Notes: generated from the letters alone by a model not told the origin. 64,000 bases of DNA from Corallium rubrum (GCA_964035015.1 OZ036010.1:10191783-10255782), one strand, 5' to 3'; numbered from the stretch's first letter, positions 48,596-62,164 are shown. Program-made: numbers and translations.

Positions 48596-48720
48596 TACAG
48601 TTGATGCATGTTCTTGGGCATGCATGCAGAAATATGTTTTCGGCCCTTCTCAGAGCTAATTTTAACTAAAATGAGCCAAAAACATATTTATGCCCGTGAA
48701 CAGCAACTCTTTCGGTTATA
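48596..48720. mobile_element. MITE-like hairpin, second copy
   Basis: Relative of 23197-23337 (GTTGATG..GTTCTTGGGCAT; AAAACATATTTATGCCCGTG). Confidence 0.6.
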
Positions 48721-49543
48721 ATATTTAACAAGATATAATATTAATCTATCCAATGTAGTGTGAACGGATTACGGTGAAACTGAATGTCTTTTCTGTCCTG
48801 CATTCTCTAAAAATCAGTTGACACCTGGTGAGCTCAACAGCACTTGAAAGCGATAGGCAGCACCTAACAGGCTCGTAAATTTAAGCAACATACATCCGCA
48901 AATATACTTGAAGCTACAATCTTGGACAATAATGTTGTAACACCCCCTCCCCCCGATTCAATGTTGACCGAAATGAAACAATGTTGGAATGGAGTTTCAT
49001 ATAACAACATTGAATTGGGGGGGAGGGGTTGACTGTTACAACTATTATTGTCCAAGATTGTCTAAGACCCAATTTTCCTAATTTTGATAAAACAACTAGT
49101 TTTTTTATGTTACGGTAGTGATACAGCATCAAAAGATTAGTTTGCATCAAATTTTCAATATCGAGAATTAAATACCCTCCGTAGTTTGGAAATCCAAATT
49201 ATAAATAACATAATGTCTTCCATGGGCAAAAGAATAACAAATATTAAGGAAAGGAAAGGCCAGAGATTGAAGTATTGACATGTAGAGTAACACTAAGACG
49301 ATTGGACATTAAAATATATCTTAAAATTATGTCCGTATTCATTGTGTTTTTATAATTTATATAATAAATAGTTATCTGAACCATCCACCAACGGTCTACC
49401 ACGGTCTACCACGGTCTACCACTACAATATAACAGAATTAATATACATGTAAATCCCTTTGAAACCCATGGTAGACCGTGGTAGACCGTTGCATAAGGCG
49501 GTATATAGTTGCGCAAGGGAAATTAAACCAACTGCTTATGACT

Positions 49544-49910
49544 CAGGGACGTAGCCAGGGGGAGCCGTGGGAGCCGCGGCTCCGCCCCCCCCCCCTTTTG
49601 ATATAAAACAACAGACATGTAACTATAAAACTGATGCAATATGCCATTGTGTCAGGAAATAAACTGTAAACAGTGTATTCAATCTACTGAGTGTATGCAT
49701 TTTGAGTATCTATGTGACGTTTGCATGTTTTGAGTATTTATATGACGTTTTTTAACCTTTAGAGTCTGTAAAATCTTCCCCCAAAAGCCAGGAAATGGCA
49801 TTTCAGCGACTCTCGATTTCAAAATTTCCCGGGGGAGCATGCCCCCGGACCCCCCTAAAAACTTATTTTTATTTCGGCTCCCCCCTTTCAAAATCCTGGC
49901 TACGTGCCTG
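49544..49910. mobile_element. hAT-type MITE nested in unit 1
   Basis: Ends CAGGGACGTAGCCAGG and CCTGGCTACGTGCCTG. TTATGACT is duplicated at 49536-49543 and 49911-49918 (8 bp). The empty form is visible in composite element 2 (CTGCTTATGAATAAATG). Confidence 0.88.
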
Positions 49911-49970
49911 TTATGACTAAATGTGGCTTTAGAAGCATTCTATAAAAGAGGCTTAAGCTTTACACTTATT

Positions 49971-50780
49971 ACTCGGGCTACCTGTGGTAGCCGAGTCTAG
50001 GTTTCGGTCGTGTTAGTGTTGTTGGTGTTAGTGTTTTTTGGGGTCGCGGTTATTAGTCCTCCGCGCGGCCGCTGGCGATATTGACCAATAAGCTTTGCGA
50101 AACTGAGGCATGTGACTATATCTATGCATGTGACCAGTGCATGCCTTCTTCGAGTCTTTCTTTTCGACTGAGTGAGTGAGTGAGTGCCCTTTCTCGTCTC
50201 GGATGTGTTTTGTGTGTTCACAGACATAGTTATTGGACAGTAATGTCGCTGGCAAGTATCTTGATATTATTATATACACTTACAATCGCACACGCCGTTC
50301 ATTAAGTGAACTTGCAGGTGACACTTTCTAGGTAAACATGAAGCTGTGTAATAAGGCGAAGAGGCTTGACATATTGAACGCTGTACATGTGTGGAAATAA
50401 TACTTTCTTTCTTTGCTTTCCTGATGTCTGATCATTCGTCTGAGTCTCGGATGTGTTCTGTGTGTTCACAGACATAGTTATTGGTCAGTAATGTCGCTGG
50501 CAAGTATCTTGATATTCTATAAATTTACAATCGCTGAATCGCACACGCCTTCAATAATAGTTGTGTTGATATTTAATACCTGAAGAGACTCGACATATGA
50601 ACGCTGTGTAGCTACATGTGTGGAAATACGTTAATAAATACAGGCAATCGTGTTTTGTTATTGCAAATTGTGTTTTCTATCGGAGAATTGGATTGTGTTT
50701 TGACTTCTTTTGTCTGTGACCAATGTGTTTAGTAGACTTTAGATTTCAGTAGCCCGAGTGAACGCCTGACAGGCGTCTTG
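49971..50780 (+). mobile_element. HINE/Helentron-like element nested in unit 1
   Basis: The 5' end ACTCGGGCTAC has its inverted copy GTAGCCCGAGT just before the 3' hairpin ACGCCTG-ACAG-GCGT and the CTTG end. Comparison with the empty unit of element 2 shows clean insertion between T and T. A (GAGT)n run lies inside. Confidence 0.85.
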
Positions 50781-52057
50781 TTTATTGAATGATTTCAACC
50801 TCTTCGAGATTTCGCTTCGTCTAAAACGCGTGCGGCAATACGATAATTTCTCAAATTTCAACGACAAGGTAGCGGCGGGTCTTCTTAGTTTTTGAAGCTA
50901 TTAATCTTAATATAAAAATAATTATATTCCCATTAACAATTCATTGACAGTATTAGCCGGGGAAATAATTTTTAAACTTAAATAAAACGTTCTATTATGA
51001 AATGAAATACACCGTACGTGCTTATTTTCCCCCCAATCATCACAATGTCAGATATAGATTCAGTTAAAGCGGACTCGGATATTAATCACCCAACGGCTGA
51101 AATATGAGCGTCATATTTAAACAATAGTAATATTATTAATACATCTCTCTTTCAACAGTTATCCTATCCAAGTTACCAACTCTCACACTTTCTCTCGCAA
51201 TACTAGTGACGTAGGTATTATTGAGTGACAAAGAAAGGGCTTCAGGCAGAGAAATATGGCGGAGAAGCGTGCGCAGTAGAGCGCAATCTATACATTTTTA
51301 AATGCAAATATCTCTCTACTAATTGCACGAAACAGTCTCAAACTTCACCATTGTTTATTGACTTTAATTTACAAATAGAAATCATATTTTAGCTGCATTT
51401 TATACAATATTAAAAAAAATCCGTCAAGGACAATCTTGGACAATAATGTTGTAACACCCCCTCCCCCCGATTCAATGTTGACCGAAATGAAACAATGTTG
51501 GAATGGAGTTTCATATAACAACATTGAATTGGGGGGGAGGGGTTGACTGTTACAACTATTATTGTCCAAGATTGTCTAAGACCCAATTTTCCTAATTTTG
51601 ATAAAACAACTAGTTTTTTTATGTTACGGTAGTGATACAGCATCAAAAGATTAGTTTGCATCAAATTTTCAATATCGAGAATTAAATACCCTCCGTAGTT
51701 TGGAAATCCAAATTATAAATAACATAATGTCTTCCATGGGCAAAAGAATAACAAATATTAAGGAAAGGAAAGGCCAGAGATTGAAGTATTGACATGTAGA
51801 GTAACACTAAGACGATTGGACATTAAAATATATCTTAAAATTATGTCCGTATTCATTGTGTTTTTATAATTTATATAATAAATAGTTATCTGAACCATCC
51901 ACCAACGGTCTACCACGGTCTACCACGGTCTACCACTACAATATAACAGAATTAATATACATGTAAATCCCTTTGAAACCCATGGTAGACCGTGGTAGAC
52001 CGTTGCATAAGGCGGTATATAGTTGCGCAAGGGAAATTAAACCAACTGCTTATGACT

Positions 52058-52424
52058 CAGGGACGTAGCCAGGGGGGAGCCGTGGGAGCCGCGGCTCCGC
52101 CCCCCCCCCCTTTTGATATAAAACAACAGACATGTAACTATAAAACTGATGCAATATGCCATTGTGTCAGGAAATAAACTGTAAACAGTGTATTCAATCT
52201 ACTGAGTGTATGCATTTTGAGTATCTATGTGACGTTTGCATGTTTTGAGTATTTATATGACGTTTTTTAACCTTTAGAGTCTGTAAAATCTTCCCCCAAA
52301 AGCCAGGAAATGGCATTTCAGCGACTCTCGATTTCAAAATTTCCCGGGGGAGCATGCCCCCGGACCCCCCTAAAAACTTATTTTTATTTCGGCTCCCCCT
52401 TTCAAAATCCTGGCTACGTGCCTG
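52058..52424. mobile_element. hAT-type MITE nested in unit 2
   Basis: Same site, ends and 8-bp duplication as in unit 1. Confidence 0.88.
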
Positions 52425-52484
52425 TTATGACTAAATGTGGCTTTAGAAGCATTCTATAAAAGAGGCTTAAGCTTTACACTTATT

Positions 52485-53294
52485 ACTCGGGCTACCTGTG
52501 GTAGCCGAGTCTAGGTTTCGGTCGTGTTAGTGTTGTTGGTGTTAGTGTTTTTTGGGGTCGCGGTTATTAGTCCTCCGCGCGGCCGCTGGCGATATTGACC
52601 AATAAGCTTTGCGAAACTGAGGCATGTGACTATATCTATGCATGTGACCAGTGCATGCCTTCTTCGAGTCTTTCTTTTCGACTGAGTGAGTGAGTGAGTG
52701 CCCTTTCTCGTCTCGGATGTGTTTTGTGTGTTCACAGACATAGTTATTGGACAGTAATGTCGCTGGCAAGTATCTTGATATTATTATATACACTTACAAT
52801 CGCACACGCCGTTCATTAAGTGAACTTGCAGGTGACACTTTCTAGGTAAACATGAAGCTGTGTAATAAGGCGAAGAGGCTTGACATATTGAACGCTGTAC
52901 ATGTGTGGAAATAATACTTTCTTTCTTTGCTTTCCTGATGTCTGATCATTCGTCTGAGTCTCGGATGTGTTCTGTGTGTTCACAGACATAGTTATTGGTC
53001 AGTAATGTCGCTGGCAAGTATCTTGATATTCTATAAATTTACAATCGCTGAATCGCACACGCCTTCAATAATAGTTGTGTTGATATTTAATACCTGAAGA
53101 GACTCGACATATGAACGCTGTGTAGCTACATGTGTGGAAATACGTTAATAAATACAGGCAATCGTGTTTTGTTATTGCAAATTGTGTTTTCTATCGGAGA
53201 ATTGGATTGTGTTTTGACTTCTTTTGTCTGTGACCAATGTGTTTAGTAGACTTTAGATTTCAGTAGCCCGAGTGAACGCCTGACAGGCGTCTTG
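52485..53294 (+). mobile_element. HINE nested in unit 2
   Basis: Same site and length as in unit 1. Confidence 0.85.
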
Positions 53295-54568
53295 TTTATT
53301 GAATGATTTCAACCTCTTCGAGATTTCGCTTCGTCTAAAACGCGTGCGGCAATACGATAATTTCTCAAATTTCAACGACAAGGTAGCGGCGGGTCTTCTT
53401 AGTTTTTGAAGCTATTAATCTTAATATAAAAATAATTATATTCCCATTAACAATTCATTGACAGTATTAGCCGGGGAAATAATTTTTAAACTTAAATAAA
53501 ACGTTCTATTATGAAATGAAATACACCGTACGTGCTTATTTTCCCCCCAATCATCACAATGTCAGATATAGATTCAGTTAAAGCGGACTCGGATATTAAT
53601 CACCCAACGGCTGAAATATGAGCGTCATATTTAAACAATAGTAATATTATTAATACATCTCTCTTTCAACAGTTATCCTATCCAAGTTACCAACTCTCAC
53701 ACTTTCTCTCGCAATACTAGTGACGTAGGTATTATTGAGTGACAAAGAAAGGGCTTCAGGCAGAGAAATATGGCGGAGAAGCGTGCGCAGTAGAGCGCAA
53801 TCTATACATTTTTAAATGCAAATATCTCTCTACTAATTGCACGAAACAGTCTCAAACTTCACCATTGTTTATTGACTTTAATTTACAAATAGAAATCATA
53901 TTTTAGCTGCATTTTATACAATATTAAAAAAATCCGTCAAGGACAATCTTGGACAATAATGTTGTAACACCCCCTCCCCCGATTCAATGTTGACCGAAAT
54001 GAAACAATGTTGGAATGGAGTTTCATATAACAACATTGAATTGGGGGGAGGGGTTGACTGTTACAACTATTATTGTCCAAGATTGTCTAAGACCCAATTT
54101 TCCTAATTTTGATAAAACAACTAGTTTTTTTATGTTACGGTAGTGATACAGCATCAAAAGATTAGTTTGCATCAAATTTTCAATATCGAGAATTAAATAC
54201 CCTCCGTAGTTTGGAAATCCAAATTATAAATAACATAATGTCTTCCATGGGCAAAAGAATAACAAATATTAAGGAAAGGAAAGGCCAGAGATTGAAGTAT
54301 TGACATGTAGAGTAACACTAAGACGATTGGACATTAAAATATATCTTAAAATTATGTCCGTATTCATTGTGTTTTTATAATTTATATAATAAATAATTAT
54401 CTGAACCATCCACCAACGGTCTACCACGGTCTACCACGGTCTACCACTACAATATAACAGAATTAATATACATGTAAATCCCTTTGAAAACCATGGTAGA
54501 CCGTGGTAGACCGTTGCATACGGCGGTATATAGTTGCGCAAGGGAAATTAAACCAACTGCTTATGACT

Positions 54569-54935
54569 CAGGGACGTAGCCAGGGGGGGAGCCGTGGGAG
54601 CCGCGGCTCCCCCCCCCCCCTTTTGATATAAAACAACAGACATGTAACTATAAAACTGATGCAATATGCCATTGTGTCAGGAAATAAACTGTAAACAGTG
54701 TATTCAATCTACTGAGTGTATGCATTTTGAGTATCTATGTGACGTTTGCATGTTTTGAGTATTTATATGACGTTTTTTAACCTTTAGAGTCTGTAAAATC
54801 TTCCCCCAAAAGCCAGGAAATGGCATTTCAGCGACTCTCGATTTCAAAATTTCCCGGGGGAGCATGCCCCCGGACCCCCCTAAAAACTTATTTTTATTTC
54901 GGCTCCCCCCTTTCAAAATCCTGGCTACGTGCCTG
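54569..54935. mobile_element. hAT-type MITE nested in unit 3
   Basis: Same site and ends. The poly-C tract differs in length. Confidence 0.88.
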
Positions 54936-54995
54936 TTATGACTAAATGTGGCTTTAGAAGCATTCTATAAAAGAGGCTTAAGCTTTACACTTATT

Positions 54996-55805
54996 ACTCG
55001 GGCTACCTGTGGTAGCCGAGTCTAGGTTTCGGTCGTGTTAGTGTTGTTGGTGTTAGTGTTTTTTGGGGTCGCGGTTATTAGTCCTCCGCGCGGCCGCTGG
55101 CGATATTGACCAATAAGCTTTGCGAAACTGAGGCATGTGACTATATCTATGCATGTGACCAGTGCATGCCTTCTTCGAGTCTTTCTTTTCGACTGAGTGA
55201 GTGAGTGAGTGCCCTTTCTCGTCTCGGATGTGTTTTGTGTGTTCACAGACATAGTTATTGGACAGTAATGTCGCTGGCAAGTATCTTGATATTATTATAT
55301 ACACTTACAATCGCACACGCCGTTCATTAAGTGAACTTGCAGGTGACACTTTCTAGGTAAACATGAAGCTGTGTAATAAGGCGAAGAGGCTTGACATATT
55401 GAACGCTGTACATGTGTGGAAATAATACTTTCTTTCTTTGCTTTCCTGATGTCTGATCATTCGTCTGAGTCTCGGATGTGTTCTGTGTGTTCACAGACAT
55501 AGTTATTGGTCAGTAATGTCGCTGGCAAGTATCTTGATATTCTATAAATTTACAATCGCTGAATCGCACACGCCTTCAATAATAGTTGTGTTGATATTTA
55601 ATACCTGAAGAGACTCGACATATGAACGCTGTGTAGCTACATGTGTGGAAATACGTTAATAAATACAGGCAATCGTGTTTTGTTATTGCAAATTGTGTTT
55701 TCTATCGGAGAATTGGATTGTGTTTTGACTTCTTTTGTCTGTGACCAATGTGTTTAGTAGACTTTAGATTTCAGTAGCCCGAGTGAACGCCTGACAGGCG
55801 TCTTG
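54996..55805 (+). mobile_element. HINE nested in unit 3
   Basis: Same site and length as in unit 1. Confidence 0.85.
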
Positions 55806-57081
55806 TTTATTGAATGATTTCAACCTCTTCGAGATTTCGCTTCGTCTAAAACGCGTGCGGCAATACGATAATTTCTCAAATTTCAACGACAAGGTAGCGG
55901 CGGGTCTTCTTAGTTTTTGAAGCTATTAATCTTAATATAAAAATAATTATATTCCCATTAACAATTCATTGACAGTATTAGCCGGGGAAATAATTTTTAA
56001 ACTTAAATAAAACGTTCTATTATGAAATGAAATACACCGTACGTGCTTATTTTCCCCCCAATCATCACAATGTCAGATATAGATTCAGTTAAAGCGGACT
56101 CGGATATTAATCACCCAACGGCTGAAATATGAGCGTCATATTTAAACAATAGTAATATTATTAATACATCTCTCTTTCAACAGTTATCCTATCCAAGTTA
56201 CCAACTCTCACACTTTCTCTCGCAATACTAGTGACGTAGGTATTATTGAGTGACAAAGAAAGGGCTTCAGGCAGAGAAATATGGCGGAGAAGCGTGCGCA
56301 GTAGAGCGCAATCTATACATTTTTAAATGCAAATATCTCTCTACTAATTGCACGAAACAGTCTCAAACTTCACCATTGTTTATTGACTTTAATTTACAAA
56401 TAGAAATCATATTTTAGCTGCATTTTATACAATATTAAAAAAAATCCGTCAAGGACAATCTTGGACAATAATGTTGTAACACCCCCTCCCCCCGATTCAA
56501 TGTTGACCGAAATGAAACAATGTTGGAATGGAGTTTCATATAACAACATTGAATTGGGGGGAGGGGTTGACTGTTACAACTATTATTGTCCAAGATTGTC
56601 TAAGACCCAATTTTCCTAATTTTGATAAAACAACTAGTTTTTTTATGTTACGGTAGTGATACAGCATCAAAAGATTAGTTTGCATCAAATTTTCAATATC
56701 GAGAATTAAATACCCTCCGTAGTTTGGAAATCCAAATTATAAATAACATAATGTCTTCCATGGGCAAAAGAATAACAAATATTAAGGAAAGGAAAGGCCA
56801 GAGATTGAAGTATTGACATGTAGAGTAACACTAAGACGATTGGACATTAAAATATATCTTAAAATTATGTCCGTATTCATTGTGTTTTTATAATTTATAT
56901 AATAAATAGTTATCTGAACCATCCACCAACGGTCTACCACGGTCTACCACGGTCTACCACTACAATATAACAGAATTAATATACATGTAAATCCCTTTGA
57001 AACCCATGGTAGACCGTGGTAGACCGTTGCATAAGGCGGTATATAGTTGCGCAAGGGAAATTAAACCAACTGCTTATGACT

Positions 57082-57449
57082 CAGGGACGTAGCCAGGGGG
57101 GGTGCCGTGGGAGCCGCGGCTCCCCCCCCCCCCCTTTTGATATAAAACAACAGACATGTAACTATAAAACTGATGCAATATGCCATTGTGTCAGGAAATA
57201 AACTGTAAACAGTGTATTCAATCTACTGAGTGTATGCATTTTGAGTATCTATGTGACGTTTGCATGTTTTGAGTATTTATATGACGTTTTTTAACCTTTA
57301 GAGTCTGTAAAATCTTCCCCCAAAAGCCAGGAAATGGCATTTCAGCGACTCTCGATTTCAAAATTTCCCGGGGGAGCATGCCCCCGGACCCCCCTAAAAA
57401 CTTATTTTTATTTCGGCTCCCCCCTTTCAAAATCCTGGCTACGTGCCTG
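57082..57449. mobile_element. hAT-type MITE nested in unit 4
   Basis: Same site. One base longer through homopolymer change. Confidence 0.88.
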
Positions 57450-57509
57450 TTATGACTAAATGTGGCTTTAGAAGCATTCTATAAAAGAGGCTTAAGCTTT
57501 ACACTTATT

Positions 57510-58318
57510 ACTCGGGCTACCTGTGGTAGCCGAGTCTAGGTTTCGGTCGTGTTAGTGTTGTTGGTGTTAGTGTTTTTGGGGTCGCGGTTATTAGTCCTCC
57601 GCGCGGCCGCTGGCGATATTGACCAATAAGCTTTGCGAAACTGAGGCATGTGACTATATCTATGCATGTGACCAGTGCATGCCTTCTTCGAGTCTTTCTT
57701 TTCGACTGAGTGAGTGAGTGAGTGCCCTTTCTCGTCTCGGATGTGTTTTGTGTGTTCACAGACATAGTTATTGGACAGTAATGTCGCTGGCAAGTATCTT
57801 GATATTATTATATACACTTACAATCGCACACGCCGTTCATTAAGTGAACTTGCAGGTGACACTTTCTAGGTAAACATGAAGCTGTGTAATAAGGCGAAGA
57901 GGCTTGACATATTGAACGCTGTACATGTGTGGAAATAATACTTTCTTTCTTTGCTTTCCTGATGTCTGATCATTCGTCTGAGTCTCGGATGTGTTCTGTG
58001 TGTTCACAGACATAGTTATTGGTCAGTAATGTCGCTGGCAAGTATCTTGATATTCTATAAATTTACAATCGCTGAATCGCACACGCCTTCAATAATAGTT
58101 GTGTTGATATTTAATACCTGAAGAGACTCGACATATGAACGCTGTGTAGCTACATGTGTGGAAATACGTTAATAAATACAGGCAATCGTGTTTTGTTATT
58201 GCAAATTGTGTTTTCTATCGGAGAATTGGATTGTGTTTTGACTTCTTTTGTCTGTGACCAATGTGTTTAGTAGACTTTAGATTTCAGTAGCCCGAGTGAA
58301 CGCCTGACAGGCGTCTTG
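57510..58318 (+). mobile_element. HINE nested in unit 4
   Basis: Same site. One T shorter in a T run near 57575. Confidence 0.85.
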
Positions 58319-59114
58319 TTTATTGAATGATTTCAACCTCTTCGAGATTTCGCTTCGTCTAAAACGCGTGCGGCAATACGATAATTTCTCAAATTTCAAC
58401 GACAAGGTAGCGGCGGGTCTTCTTAGTTTTTGAAGCTATTAATCTTAATATAAAAATAATTATATTCCCATTAACAATTCATTGACAGTATTAGCCGGGG
58501 AAATAATTTTTAAACTTAAATAAAACGTTCTATTATGAAATGAAATACACCGTACGTGCTTATTTTCCCCCCAATCATCACAATGTCAGATATAGATTCA
58601 GTTAAAGCGGACTCGGATATTAATCACCCAACGGCTGAAATATGAGCGTCATATTTAAACAATAGTAATATTATTAATACATCTCTCTTTCAACAGTTAT
58701 CCTATCCAAGTTACCAACTCTCACACTTTCTCTCGCAATACTAGTGACGTAGGTATTATTGAGTGACAAAGAAAGGGCTTCAGGCAGAGAAATATGGCGG
58801 AGAAGCGTGCGCAGTAGAGCGCAATCTATACATTTTTAAATGCAAATATCTCTCTACTAATTGCACGAAACAGTCTCAAACTTCACCATTGTTTATTGAC
58901 TTTAATTTACAAATAGAAATCATATTTTAGCTGCATTTTATACAATATTAAAAAAAATCCGTCAAGGACAATCTTGGACAATAATGTTGTAACACCCCCT
59001 CCCCCCGATTCAATGTTGACCGAAATGAAACAATGTTGGAATGGAGTTTCATATAACAACATTGAATTGGGGGGGAGGGGTTGACTGTTACAACTATTAT
59101 TGTCCAAGATTGTA

Positions 59115-59791
59115 GCTTATATCTTAAGCAGCTGGCCACAAGAGGAAAATGCATGATTAAAACATTGTTATAGTTTTTATATTATAGTTTTTAACTTTTC
59201 TAAAGGTTAGGATAAATATGGAGTGAAACATGTTTGTTTTTTTATGAAGAAGTATATAAATTATAATTATTTGGCAATACATGGCCCTCACAAATAGTGT
59301 TTTGCTGAAAAAAACGCCGATTTCAGCTGTCACTATAAATCGCTACACAAACACATGCTTTTAAAATTGTTTGTAAAGATCGAAAGTATCTGTCAGTGTT
59401 TCCTTTTGTTTTTAGCAGTGCAGATAATAAAAACTTTTTGATAGTGTAGTATAGTAGTTAGTTATTGACCCGATTGTGCAAGAAATTAGTTTTGAAAATA
59501 GAAGAATGGCTTCTTTTAACCATCTGTTGTTATTGCTTCACCCCATGCAATTGCCTATAGGAATCACACTGTTAGAAAACTATAATTATCAAAAGTTTAC
59601 CCAGGCAAAGTTGAAAACTGAAATTATTCTATTGCATATGAAGAAGGTGCATATGACGAAAGTTTGAAGTTTTTCTTGGAGTTGAAGGAAGGTTGAAAAC
59701 GTTTTAACTTGGTTTTTGGATCAAAAACGCCTTTTGCGAGAACGAACAAAAAAGAACAGGTCATGCACTCTTTCAAAAGCTAATTGTTTTA
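59115..59791. other. Intergenic, nothing recognised
   Basis: AT-rich sequence with only short meaningless frames. Confidence 0.4.
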
Positions 59792-60206
59792 GACCCTGTT
59801 TACATTGAGCGGATTGACAGTCCAATCGGATGGAAAAACGCGAGTGAAGTCAATCCGGGCACATGTTTACATGGAGAATCCGATCTGCTTGGAACATTGT
59901 TTTCGGTTGTGGAACACTATTTTCTGTGCTTCCCTCAGTGCATGCATGTCTGCCATTTAGCACGACACGCACCAACTTTACTCATGGGTTTCAAGTATAA
60001 TTTCCAAGTTAAACCGTGCTTAGATGAATAAAATTGGAGACATTCAAGTCGATCCTTGCTTGAATCTCAAGTCCATTCACTCCACTGCGTGGATTGGATT
60101 AACTTCAGCCATCCGTTTCGATCAGATCTGAAACTTCAATCTTCTTCAATGAGAAACAACATGTGCGATTTGACTTGAACACTCAACCCGCTTCATGTAA
60201 ACAGGG
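59792..60206. mobile_element. DNA element with GGCCCTGTTTACATGAAGCG-type ends
   Basis: Left AGACCCTGTTTACATTGAGCGG and right CCGCTTCATGTAAACAGGGCCT are inverted. It shares its interior with 39113-39925 but lacks the CCGG-targeted MITE. Confidence 0.75.
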
Positions 60207-60689
60207 CCTTACCTATGTAATTTACTTTGCTGTTCACTGATACAAACATAAATAAAAACATAACAATAGGCTGGATAACCAAACGAGTAAAATAGCTTGG
60301 CGTTGACCGGAGTAAAATACATAAAACTTGAAAGTCAGATCACTCAGATGCCGTCCAGAAATTGTTTAAAAAACACGACGAAAGTATAGAACATGCATGC
60401 ATGTACACTGAATACGATACAGTAATAAAAACCAACATAATGGTGGGTTTATAAGAAACTGGACTGTATATGCACTTGAGGCATATGCTCGGCTTCCATG
60501 TTCGTTGGTCGTCTGTGTTAATTGTACGTGTTGTTTTGTGCATTGCATGTATATATATAGTATATAGTTACATAGCGACTTCCTATAAAGTTAGAGAGAG
60601 TGATGACTTTTTGTTGTAATGTCTTTGGGTCTTAGTTTGTGGTATTGCATTTCTAAATTTGATATTTGTAGCAGCTATATGAGTGGAAC

Positions 60690-60950
60690 AAGCTGTTAGC
60701 GCGCTGCCTCTCATCGCTGAAGTTAAGCCCGGTCAAAAGGGGTTAATATACTCTGATGTGTGTCCACATTAGCTTGGTGTGAGTAGAGTTGTTGGTTCTC
60801 TCCTGTGCCTCGAGAGTTTTTCACTGGGTTCGCCAGTTTTCCTCCCTCCGTAAAATATCAACACCATAGTTTCTCCAATTAAAACTTGTTCCATCAAGGG
60901 GTGAGGCCATTGTGTTATCAGTGTCTAAATACTGTCATATCTTACTCTCA
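60690..60950 (+). mobile_element. SINE-like repeat
   Basis: GTTAGCGCGCTGCCTCTCAT resembles a tRNA-derived head. TTGTTGGTTCTCTCCTGTGC, CTCGAGAGTTTTTCACTGGG and CCAGTTTTCCTCCCTCC match the body pattern I know from common cnidarian tRNA-SINEs. The B box is degenerate. Family recognition is from memory. Confidence 0.55.
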
Positions 60951-61299
60951 ATAAATATAGTCGCTTACGGTTTGTTTTGTAAACAGTTTCAATCCTTTCT
61001 TCTTATAAAGACAATAGTTGTTTTGCGGTTTTCATATTGTAGTATATGCGAACATCTTGGCATTCTTAAACGCGCCCGCCCTTCCCTACATCACACAGTT
61101 AACAATTAACAATTAACAATTAACAAAACACGATTTTTACCTTCGGTCTTTACGGTTGAAATCCCTGTGAAATCTGTTATGACAGTATGGTATTCCAAGT
61201 AACTGAAAGCAACAATTCTCACTTCTCTTCTGCTTATAGCTTTTGCCGTCAGGGTTAAAAGTAAACTAATTTATGTTGTGTCATCGTAAGACACTATAT

Positions 61300-61445
61300 A
61301 CTGTAAAGTCTCTCGAAAGTAACCGCCCCTCCGAAAATAACCACTTCACGAATTAAAGTATCGGCCATTTTTGACGATGCAAAATAGACGCCGAAGTATA
61401 TAAACTGCTGCCTTTGTGAAAGTAACTGCTCCTTATATCACCCAT
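61300..61445 (+). repeat. Dispersed repeat (CGAAAGTAACCGCC type), copy 1
   Basis: Diverged copy of 63070-63210. Both share CTTCACGAA, AAAGTA.CGGCC and GAAAGT.AC.GCTCCTT. Confidence 0.65.
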
Positions 61446-62039
61446 TTTGCACATTTAATTTTTTTACAAAGTTGGTTTAATAAGGTGTAGAAAATGTTCT
61501 ATATGGTTTGTTTTTTTATATTTTTGTGCTTTTTTTTGGTCCTTGTAATGGGTGATGTAAATTTACATAAGTCTTTGTGATGATTTATTACCCGTCTCGA
61601 GGTAAAAAAAAAACAATGACTGTCTCACTCCGCTTACCCAAATATTCTCTTTGTATAGACCACTTTCATAATGGCCACCCACTTTAAATATTCTTTTATG
61701 TGCATCCAAATGAGCCTTTCTGACCTCGTTATGAAGCAAAGATTCTGTTGAATTACAGACGCACAAACGAGGCAAGAAAGGCTTATTAAAATGCACATCC
61801 GCTATTTGCAGTTGAGCTTGCAGCTTGCTAAATTAAGACGTTGTTTCATCGTTTGAAACCCTGCGTTCATTGGACCGCAACGCATTGTTTCCAAGGACAC
61901 AACGTGACGTTGCTACGGAGCTTTGACAGGGTTTCAATTAGTGATTAATTTGTTATTCGCGATCGTGGCGAGTAGATATTATAAAAAAATGTCTAGTAAA
62001 CGATTTAGCAAGGCCGGACGGACATATGTTGGGAAATTT

Positions 62040-62136
62040 TATAAACGATATTGGGCATTTCACTCGATTACATAGCATGTTCTAAGGATTTAGGGTGAAG
62101 GAAAATTCGAGTGTAGAATATATACATTTTAAGACC
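62040..62136 (+). repeat. 97-bp direct repeat, left copy
   Basis: ATAAACGATATTGGGCATTT...ATATATACATTT recurs at 62316-62412, flanking the tRNA-like segment. Confidence 0.8.
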
Positions 62137-62164
62137 AAACCGCGACCAGTTGCGAAAAATGCAA

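Larger units (their letters stand above)
49061..51430. repeat. Composite element 3, unit 1
   Basis: Starts TCTAAGACCCAATTTTCC and ends CCGTCAAGGA. It carries nested insertions at 49544-49910 and 49971-50780. Confidence 0.9.
51575..53943. repeat. Composite element 3, unit 2
   Basis: Near-identical to unit 1. The nested hAT MITE is at 52058-52424 and the HINE at 52485-53294. Confidence 0.9.
54086..56455. repeat. Composite element 3, unit 3
   Basis: Near-identical to units 1 and 2. The nested hAT MITE is at 54569-54935 and the HINE at 54996-55805. Confidence 0.9.
56599..58968. repeat. Composite element 3, unit 4
   Basis: Near-identical to the other units. The nested hAT MITE is at 57082-57449 and the HINE at 57510-58318. 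Confidence 0.9.
48917..59112. mobile_element. Composite hairpin-module element 3: four-unit, 10.2-kb tandem array
   Basis: Five modules of 142-144 bp (48917-49060, 51431-51574, 53944-54085, 56456-56598, 58969-59112) alternate with four units of 2369-2370 bp. TA flanks only the outer ends (48915-48916; 59113-59114). Unit ends match the 1194-bp unit of element 2. Each unit additionally holds the same 367-bp hAT-type MITE and the same ~810-bp HINE at identical positions. Unit copies differ mainly in homopolymer lengths, so amplification followed both insertions and is recent. Short ORFs recurring per unit come from these insertions. Confidence 0.85.
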
